NCBI GenBank assembly: GCA_030619415.1
Contig: JAUXBM010000033.1
Location: forward strand, 1-10,478
Origin: Chlorobiota bacterium
GTDB lineage: Bacteria > Bacteroidota > Bacteroidia > Bacteroidales > F082
Direction: 5' to 3'
Length of the DNA: 10,478 nucleotides
The first letter of the stretch is position 1; every line of letters begins with the position of its first letter. The position numbers were made by a program, and so were the translations under genes. The notes below the pieces were generated by a model. It was not told the DNA's origin and did not search any database. It saw only the letters and a list, made by a program, of their open reading frames with translations. Below are positions 4,930 through 10,478 of this stretch, in pieces.

Positions 4930-5469
4930 ATGAAAACTCAACCTTTATTCATTATCACGGGCGAACAGGGAGCAGGCAAAACGACCACCTTGCTCGAGGT
5001 AGCTGACCTGTTAAAAAAACACAATGTTAACTTTCGGGGTTTTTATGCTAAAGGTGATTGGAGAGAGAATAAACGTTCCGGTTTTTCGGTAGTGGATTTG
5101 AATACAGGAGTAAAAGAGTTGCTTTGCCAGGATTCAAAGGCAAATGGTTTTCAAAAAATCGGTCGTTTTTATTTTAATCCGGAAACGATAAAATTCGGCG
5201 AATCGATCTTGCTTATGAAAAATAAACCGGATAAAGAACTGATTGTAATCGATGAGATCGGTTTATTTGAATTGGATGGGCAAGTCTGGGCGGATGTTCT
5301 TAAACAACTTTTAAATAACAATTTAAATCCGCTCTTAATCACTGTTCGAAAAAAGTTTGTTGAAGATGTGATCGAAAATTTCAACCTAAGAAACGTGCTT
5401 GTCTTTAATTTTCAGCTTCAACCTACTGAAATTGTCCAAAAAATATTGAAAGAACTTTCTTCGGAATAA
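4930..5469 (+). CDS. THEP1-like P-loop nucleoside-triphosphatase
   Basis: From the ATG at 4930 this is a 179-residue protein, the normal size for the NTPase_1/THEP1 family. The Walker A loop GEQGAGKTT is at residues 10-18, right after the first strand, and the Walker B strand LIVIDEIGLFEL is near 103-114, with the family-typical acid pair D-E. FRGFYAK near 36-42 is the conserved segment after the first helix. It likely hydrolyses ATP or GTP in the cytoplasm; the physiological substrate of bacterial members is not settled. The frame extends upstream to 4840, but those 30 codons translate an AAACTC repeat and lie partly before the promoter box. The gene stands alone: a repeat mosaic precedes it, and 168 bases follow with no gene, no clear terminator and only a weak promoter-like CAAATTTG at 5493-5500. 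Confidence 0.85.
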   Translation: MKTQPLFIITGEQGAGKTTTLLEVADLLKKHNVNFRGFYAKGDWRENKRSGFSVVDLNTGVKELLCQDSKANGFQKIGRFYFNPETIKFGESILLMKNKPDKELIVIDEIGLFELDGQVWADVLKQLLNNNLNPLLITVRKKFVEDVIENFNLRNVLVFNFQLQPTEIVQKILKELSSE

Positions 5470-5637
5470 TAAACAGCTAAAAAACAGGTATACAAATTTG
5501 CCTTAATTTAGTAGCCGGCATAATCAGGGTTTTTCATCGGCTGCAATCATAACCCGAATCGTTTATCAATTTTACATTTAAATGATCCACGAAAAGTCCT
5601 GAAATGTTGTTGGAACGCAAACCGGAATGAATTCATT

Positions 5638-7602
5638 ATGATCAGGATAATAATTTCAGCGCTTTTCTCATTTATCGCGATTGGTATTTTTTCCCAGGTG
5701 CCGTCCGAACAGGATTGCCTGGGTGCCATACCGGTTTGCCAATATGTGTTTATACAGAATACAGCCTATTCGGGTGAGGGCAATTACCCATTTGAGTTAC
5801 CCGATTCAACCGATTGCTCTAAAGGCAGTTGCCTTGAAAGAGGTGAAAGAAATGATGTCTGGTATTCTATTTCAGCCCTATCGAATGGATTATTGGGGTT
5901 TACACTAACACCTCATGAGAATATAGATTATGATTGGGCCGTGTATAGTTTGAATGATTATTCATGTTCAGACCTGATGGAACATGTATCAGAAATGCAG
6001 GTTAGCTGTAACTATGCAAAGGCTGATACCTCATTTATTACCGGGCCTAACGGCGGTAGTGAACTGAATTGCCAGGGTTTCCATGATTCTCCGCTTAACG
6101 CAATGATCCTGGTAAAAAAAGGTGAAAATTATGTGATTAACGTGAGCAGGTATTCTTCCAATGATGTTGGATACACACTTGATTTTTCTGTGTCTACTGC
6201 AGAGTTATTCAATGATGAAGGTCCCCAATTAGGAACTGTGGATACAACGATGTTAAGCTGCGGAACCAATTCCCTGACTTTTAATTTTACAGGAAAAGTA
6301 ATTTGCGATTCGATTTTTGCCGAGGATTTTGTGTTGAACGGTCCGGGTGGCCCGTTTACAATTAGCAATATTTACAGCGAAGCCTGCCTGTTGGGAAATA
6401 ATTTTTCTAATCGGTTTACCATGGAGTTTGAGCCTTATCTCATTCAGAATGGCGAGTACCAAATCAAAGTTCTGCCGGAACACCCGCTTTATGATGCCTG
6501 CGATAAATTCTCGGATAGCATGTCGTTGACATTTCACATGAATATTATTGGTCCGGATGCCGATGCCGGGATTGATCAATTCATCAATGAAGGGACAGAA
6601 ACTGTACTCCAGGGTGTGGCATCAAATGGAAATCCACCATACGCATATGCGTGGTATCCGGTAAGTATGATTGCCGGTTCAAATACAATTCCCAACCCTA
6701 CAACGGTTGTGCTCTACGCACCGCAAGATTTTCGTTTAATCGTGACTGATAGCCTGAATTGCGTAAGTGATAGCGCCTCGGTTACCGTTTTCACGATTGA
6801 AGAACTTACCGCTTTTCCGCTTGCCGATCCTCCCGAAGTCTGCCCGGGCGACTCAGTATTGCTCATTGCAAATGCCCTCGGTGGAGGTGGCGAATACACG
6901 TATAATTGGACAAGCGATGAACCGGGCTGGTCATTCAGCGGCGATAGTGTTACAGTAAATCCTTTAAAAACTACCAACTATTCACTGACAGTTGAAGACA
7001 GCGCCAGTTCTTTTTCTGCTGATGTATTGGTTTTTATAAAACAACGACCGCAAGTAGATTTGGTGCCGGACAATTTTGTAATAATCGGGGAGAAAAAAAT
7101 CCGTGCTTGTGTTGATGATACGGTTGTGCTTGATGCCGGAAATCCTGATAACCCGGTTGATATGCTGTACGAATGGTCAAACCAATCAAACAACAGGTAT
7201 TACGTTGCCAAAAGCAATGGCATTTGGGTAGAAGAACAAACTTACTGGGTGGCCGTTACCAATCAGATTACGAGCTGTTCCAATAGTGACACCCTCACTA
7301 TTTTATTTGATTTCAGCGAATGTGCCATTGGGGTCGGGGAAGTAAATTATGGAAAGTCTGATTTCGTCATTTATCCCAACCCAACAACCGGGGTGCTAAC
7401 GATCTATTCAAAGCAAAATGATACCGGTATAGAAATAGAAGTGCTGGATCTTCAAGGTAAAAAAGTGTTGACGCAAAAAGTTGATCAAGTGGATGGCCAG
7501 GATATGATCAAGCTGGATTTGAATATACTGGCGGAGGGCATTTATCTATTGAGGATCATTTCTGATAGCGGCTTTTCGGTTCACAAGATTGTAAAGAAAT
7601 AA
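5638..7602 (+). CDS. Secreted T9SS type A sorting-domain protein with PKD/Ig-like repeats
   Basis: A 654-residue protein. Residues 1-20 are a signal peptide (IRIIISALFSFIAIGIFSQ), followed by a cysteine-bearing N-terminal domain starting DCLGAIPVCQ and containing NDVWYSISA and DYDWAVYSL, a combination common in large Bacteroidota surface proteins. Residues about 305-470 hold Ig/PKD-like strands (YAWYPVS, FRLIVTDSLNC, YNWTSDEPGW, NYSLTVED). The C-terminus from about 570 is a type A T9SS sorting domain: VIYPNPTTGVLTI at 577-589, then IEVLDLQGKKVL and a final GIYLLRI...KIVKK. Such domains are cut off as the protein crosses the outer membrane and is anchored or released. No enzyme domain is visible, so adhesion or a structural surface role is inference. 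The next gene begins 33 bases on, so cotranscription is likely. Confidence 0.9.
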   Translation: MIRIIISALFSFIAIGIFSQVPSEQDCLGAIPVCQYVFIQNTAYSGEGNYPFELPDSTDCSKGSCLERGERNDVWYSISALSNGLLGFTLTPHENIDYDWAVYSLNDYSCSDLMEHVSEMQVSCNYAKADTSFITGPNGGSELNCQGFHDSPLNAMILVKKGENYVINVSRYSSNDVGYTLDFSVSTAELFNDEGPQLGTVDTTMLSCGTNSLTFNFTGKVICDSIFAEDFVLNGPGGPFTISNIYSEACLLGNNFSNRFTMEFEPYLIQNGEYQIKVLPEHPLYDACDKFSDSMSLTFHMNIIGPDADAGIDQFINEGTETVLQGVASNGNPPYAYAWYPVSMIAGSNTIPNPTTVVLYAPQDFRLIVTDSLNCVSDSASVTVFTIEELTAFPLADPPEVCPGDSVLLIANALGGGGEYTYNWTSDEPGWSFSGDSVTVNPLKTTNYSLTVEDSASSFSADVLVFIKQRPQVDLVPDNFVIIGEKKIRACVDDTVVLDAGNPDNPVDMLYEWSNQSNNRYYVAKSNGIWVEEQTYWVAVTNQITSCSNSDTLTILFDFSECAIGVGEVNYGKSDFVIYPNPTTGVLTIYSKQNDTGIEIEVLDLQGKKVLTQKVDQVDGQDMIKLDLNILAEGIYLLRIISDSGFSVHKIVKK

Positions 7603-7635
7603 TTGCCACAAAACTAAAATTCTCATTGTCTCCTG

Positions 7636-9621
7636 ATGATTATATCCAAACTGCGAATAGGTGCACTACAAATTGTTTTTCAACTCATCGCAGGGCTGAG
7701 TATTTTTTCACAAACAACATCCGGTTGCATCAATTATTTTCCACACCAGGCCGATCAGTGGGTATTTGGCGAAAGGGCCTATCTGAATTTCAGTAAGCTT
7801 CCTCCTTCAGCAGATCCAACATTCAAAAATTTCGATATGCCAAATGGAATTGCGAGCATATCCGATGAAAATGGCGATTTATTGTTCTTTACAAACGGAA
7901 TTAAAGTCTGGAACAACGATTTCCAGCTGATGAAAAACGGAGACGCTCTTAAAGGAAATAACCACGCCACACAGTCGGCATTGATTGTCCCGTTCCCGGG
8001 AGACATAAACAAGTATTACATTTTTACGGTGGATATGTACGATCCGCCAAAATTTTCGGATGGAGTTAATTACAGCATTGTTGATTTTACAAATAGTAAA
8101 CAAGGGGAAGTGACAAGCAAAAACATTTTCCTCTTTGGAGAGAATGCGCAGAAAATAACCGGGGTTCAACATGCAAATGGCAAGGACTTTTGGGTCATTA
8201 CAAAAGGATTTGGTGAAAACGAGTTCCGTAATTTCGATGCCTGGCTTGTGACAGAGGAAGGTGTTGTAGATAAATCAGGGACCAATATCGGGTCGCCGCA
8301 CAGGGGTAGTATGAACAACAGTTCCGGGTACATGAAAACGTCACATGATGGTAAACGGCTGGCGCTTGTTATACCTGAAGATGGCATTGTAGAGGTGTTT
8401 GATTTTAATGCTTCAAGTGGGTTTCTGAGTAATGCAAATCCTGCTGTGAGCAAACCTGGAATGTTCTATTACCCGTTCGGGCTTGAATTCTCACCGGATG
8501 ATTCAAAATTGTATTTTACTACTTCCCCACCGGGGAATGATACCACGAAATTATATCAACTTGACTTGCAGGCAGAAGACCCGTTTACCGATCCGTTTGT
8601 CGTACATCAATTTGTGATTGATGAGAAAGGCGGGGCCGACAGCATTATGGGTGCTTTGCAACTCGCAGTTGACGGGAAAATTTATGTAGCAAAATTTCGC
8701 CGCGGGCTGGCTGGGAAACAACAGTTGGCTGTCATACACAATCCAGACCGGACCGGGGCAGCTTGTAATTTTAATTATGTGGATGGAGATAACAAAAATG
8801 GTTTTGACTTAAATGGAGGAGAAAGCCTTATCGGCCTTCCAAATTTTGTTTCATCTTTTCTTGACATTCCTCATTTTACATACGCGAACAAGTGTTTTGG
8901 CGATACTACTTCTTTTCAGATTACAAACACCACCAATATAGATTTGGCAGAATGGGAATTCAATAACGATGGTGGGGATCAGGTAATTTATGACCCTTTG
9001 AATCCTGGCTTTGTTTTCAGCGAACCGGATGATTACCAGGTTGTTCTGACAGAGATTTTTGATGGGGTTGAATATCAATACTCCGAAACAATTAACATTC
9101 TTCACCTGCCTTTTGTGGATTTGGGAAACGGGTCGGATACGATTTTTATGCTGCCGGGTTCATTGGTGCGGCTGGATGCCGGAGTTCATAATACTTATCA
9201 CTGGCAGCCGGGTGGAAGCACAGACAGGTTTCTGACGGCCACTGAGGTTGGTTTTTATATCGTGACTGTTTCTGATTCCAGTTGTTGCGAGGCTACTGAT
9301 GGTGTTTATATTGCAACTGCCGAGGTCTATTATCCGACCGCTTTTCAACCTGGAAGTTCAATATCCATTAATTCAGAATTTAAATTGATCGGCAGGGTAA
9401 ATAGTTTCGATGGATACGATTATAGCCTTCGCATATTTAACCGCTGGGGACAGATGTTATTCGAAACATCGGAACCGGCGGAAGCCTGGGATGGAAACTG
9501 GAACGGCAATGCAATGCCTGCGGGAACCTATGTTTGGTCATCTGTAATACGGTCTTCGGGAAACAATTCCGAATCAAATTATGAAATGAAACAAAAAGGA
9601 ACCGTCACGCTGATCAGATAG
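7636..9621 (+). CDS. Secreted protein with gliding-motility-associated C-terminal (T9SS type B) domain
   Basis: A 661-residue protein. A signal peptide covers about residues 1-26 (hydrophobic core ending IFSQ). Residues about 35-410 form a propeller-like region with repeated strand motifs (WVFGERAYLNF, DLLFFTNGIKVWN, KYYIFTVDMYD, LEFSPDDSKLYFTT, GKIYVAKFRRG), the N-terminal half often seen in proteins of this class. A PKD-like domain follows (about 420-485, with AEWEFNNDGG and DDYQVVLTEIFDG), then an Ig-like strand set (HWQPGG...GFYIVTVSDSSC). The end, from YYPTAFQP to the stop, is the type B sorting domain, with IFNRWGQMLFET at 600-611 and WDGNWNGNAMPAGTYVW. It is exported by the type IX system and probably attached to the cell surface. 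The domain is named for gliding genes, but many carriers do not act in gliding. Confidence 0.9.
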   Translation: MIISKLRIGALQIVFQLIAGLSIFSQTTSGCINYFPHQADQWVFGERAYLNFSKLPPSADPTFKNFDMPNGIASISDENGDLLFFTNGIKVWNNDFQLMKNGDALKGNNHATQSALIVPFPGDINKYYIFTVDMYDPPKFSDGVNYSIVDFTNSKQGEVTSKNIFLFGENAQKITGVQHANGKDFWVITKGFGENEFRNFDAWLVTEEGVVDKSGTNIGSPHRGSMNNSSGYMKTSHDGKRLALVIPEDGIVEVFDFNASSGFLSNANPAVSKPGMFYYPFGLEFSPDDSKLYFTTSPPGNDTTKLYQLDLQAEDPFTDPFVVHQFVIDEKGGADSIMGALQLAVDGKIYVAKFRRGLAGKQQLAVIHNPDRTGAACNFNYVDGDNKNGFDLNGGESLIGLPNFVSSFLDIPHFTYANKCFGDTTSFQITNTTNIDLAEWEFNNDGGDQVIYDPLNPGFVFSEPDDYQVVLTEIFDGVEYQYSETINILHLPFVDLGNGSDTIFMLPGSLVRLDAGVHNTYHWQPGGSTDRFLTATEVGFYIVTVSDSSCCEATDGVYIATAEVYYPTAFQPGSSISINSEFKLIGRVNSFDGYDYSLRIFNRWGQMLFETSEPAEAWDGNWNGNAMPAGTYVWSSVIRSSGNNSESNYEMKQKGTVTLIR

Positions 9622-9663
9622 TCTCAACTTTAAATCCTAACCTGGATTAACCAGAAAAGTTTG

Positions 9664-9761
9664 GACGCAGATGAACACAGATTTTTTATGATAAAAAACT
9701 TCGCATTTTTACGACAACGAAGTTGTTGAGAGATCATAACAAATCAGCGTGAACCAGCGTC
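9664..9761. repeat. Imperfect palindromic intergenic repeat
   Basis: GACGCAGATGAACACAGATT at 9664-9683 and AAATCAGCGTGAACCAGCGTC at 9741-9761 are diverged inverted arms. Between them AACTTCG (9697-9703) can pair with CGAAGTT (9718-9724). Such GCAGATGAACACAGATT / ATCAGCGTGAACC elements are common between genes in many environmental genomes (general knowledge, not checked). The rest of the 9622-9926 gap is AT-rich, with a weak AATCC/GGATT hairpin just after the preceding stop and no gene. Confidence 0.5.
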
Positions 9762-9897
9762 AAAAGAATTTAACATAGAATTTTTTGCCAAGAAATACAC
9801 GAATATTAGAATTTCGATATTCGGATTTAGGATTTCAACATTTTTAAAAGAGTTGCAATTCATAACAAGCCTCATCATCACCCTGCAATTATTCGAT

Positions 9898-9905
9898 TAA
9901 TTTTG
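9898..9905 (+). promoter_or_regulatory. Candidate -7 promoter box for the outer-membrane barrel gene
   Basis: TAATTTTG fits TAnnTTTG exactly and is followed by CG, leaving 21 bases to the ATG at 9927. No TTTG at -33 spacing is present. This gene therefore likely has its own promoter, apart from the two secreted-protein genes. Confidence 0.45.
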
Positions 9906-9926
9906 CGTTCTGCAATTGGATTTAAA

Positions 9927-10478
9927 ATGAAGTTGAAAAACCTCGCATATTGTCTTTTAATCTTGCTGATAATCGCTGTTTCAACTAACAAAGCGAGTGC
10001 ACAGAGAATTATTAAGGGAGAGGCTATTCTGGGTCTTAACCTAACTCAGGTGGATGGCGATGAGGTGTATGGGTTTAAAAAATTCGGTGCCAATATCGGT
10101 GCTGGCGTATTAATCCCCGTTACGAAAAATGGCAAATGGGAGGTATCTCTCGAAGCTTTGTTCAGCCAGAAAGGATCCTATCAGCGGCCGCAATACTCCG
10201 ACTCAGCTGCCTCAGGCGAATACAGGCTAAACCTCAACTATGCAGAAGTGCCGGTGCTGGTTATGTTTACCGATAAAAAAATCATTTCTGCTGGCGCAGG
10301 CTTCGCCTGGGGACGATTGGTCGGGGTGAAAGAATGGGAGCACGGACAACTTGTTGAAAGTACAACTTTGACAAGTGGAACCTATAGCAAAAACGATTTC
10401 AGTATTCTGGCCGATTTGCGGGTTACGCTTTGGCAGGGACTGAAACTGAACTTACGTTACCAATACAGCTTGGTGAAG
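9927..10478 (+). CDS. Outer-membrane beta-barrel protein, PorT-like family (3' truncated)
   Basis: The frame runs open from the ATG at 9927 to the window end, giving 184 residues without a stop. A signal peptide covers residues 1-26 (KLKNLAYCLLILLIIAVS then NKASAQ). The mature part alternates polar and hydrophobic residues as in a transmembrane beta-barrel: GEAILGLNLTQV near 31-42, FGANIGAGVLIPV near 52-64, WEVSLEALFSQKGSY near 69-83, LNLNYAEVPVLVMF near 99-112, and ISAGAGFAWGRLVG near 117-130. YAEVPVL is a hallmark of the outer-membrane beta-barrel domain found in many Bacteroidota PorT-like proteins. Full members are about 200-230 residues, so most of the gene is here. The function is not known for most members; PorT itself serves type IX secretion, and this should not be assumed here. 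Confidence 0.85.
   Translation, partial: MKLKNLAYCLLILLIIAVSTNKASAQRIIKGEAILGLNLTQVDGDEVYGFKKFGANIGAGVLIPVTKNGKWEVSLEALFSQKGSYQRPQYSDSAASGEYRLNLNYAEVPVLVMFTDKKIISAGAGFAWGRLVGVKEWEHGQLVESTTLTSGTYSKNDFSILADLRVTLWQGLKLNLRYQYSLVK

Noticed and set aside
6129-8453. Several minus-strand open frames of 70-110 codons inside the secreted-protein genes
   Set aside because: They are antisense to well-supported T9SS coding sequence, show no family features, and lack promoter boxes.
9622-9660. Rho-independent terminator after the type B sorting-domain gene
   Set aside because: The only stems (AATCC/GGATT and CTGG/CCAG) are 4-5 base pairs and are mutually exclusive, with no T-run, so a terminator call is not supported.

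Overview
The window looks like part of a Bacteroidota chromosome, probably Bacteroidales-like and possibly from a metagenome. The evidence is two proteins with type IX secretion sorting domains (one type A, one gliding-motility type B), a PorT-like outer-membrane barrel, a Bacteroidota-style phosphate transporter, promoter boxes of the TAnnTTTG kind, and little Shine-Dalgarno signal. The taxonomic call is inference from these families.

Layout. Bases 1-1562 (+) hold the 3' part of a PiT phosphate transporter with a long cytoplasmic PhoU/DUF47-like tail, then a small SLOG-type putative molybdenum-cofactor carrier. Bases 1563-1869 are a mosaic of short non-coding repeats. Bases 1857-3453 (-) hold two nucleotidyltransferase/HEPN (MNT/HEPN) toxin-antitoxin-like pairs of different HEPN subfamilies. 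A repeat containing CTTAAGTCTCGCCGGCG lies on both outer sides of the pairs and between them. The HEPN gene of the first pair appears frameshifted near its 3' end. Bases 3764-4633 (-) encode the release-factor glutamine methyltransferase PrmC. Bases 4634-4929 are a second mosaic of the same repeat families seen at 1563-1803. Bases 4930-5469 (+) encode a THEP1-like P-loop NTPase. Bases 5638-9621 (+) encode two large secreted T9SS substrates 33 bases apart. Bases 9622-9926 are non-coding with a palindromic repeat, and bases 9927-10478 hold the start of a beta-barrel protein that runs off the window.

How the genes relate. The MNT/HEPN pairs are the accessory part: each has the nucleotidyltransferase first, an overlapping HEPN gene second, and its own TAnnTTTG box almost touching the start codon. 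The housekeeping genes around them (phosphate transport, prmC, NTPase) are unrelated to each other. The secreted proteins and the barrel form a cell-envelope block. No rRNA, tRNA, CRISPR array, transposase or integrase was seen. The best candidates for something new are the repeat-bounded toxin-antitoxin island and the structured, dispersed repeat families around it.
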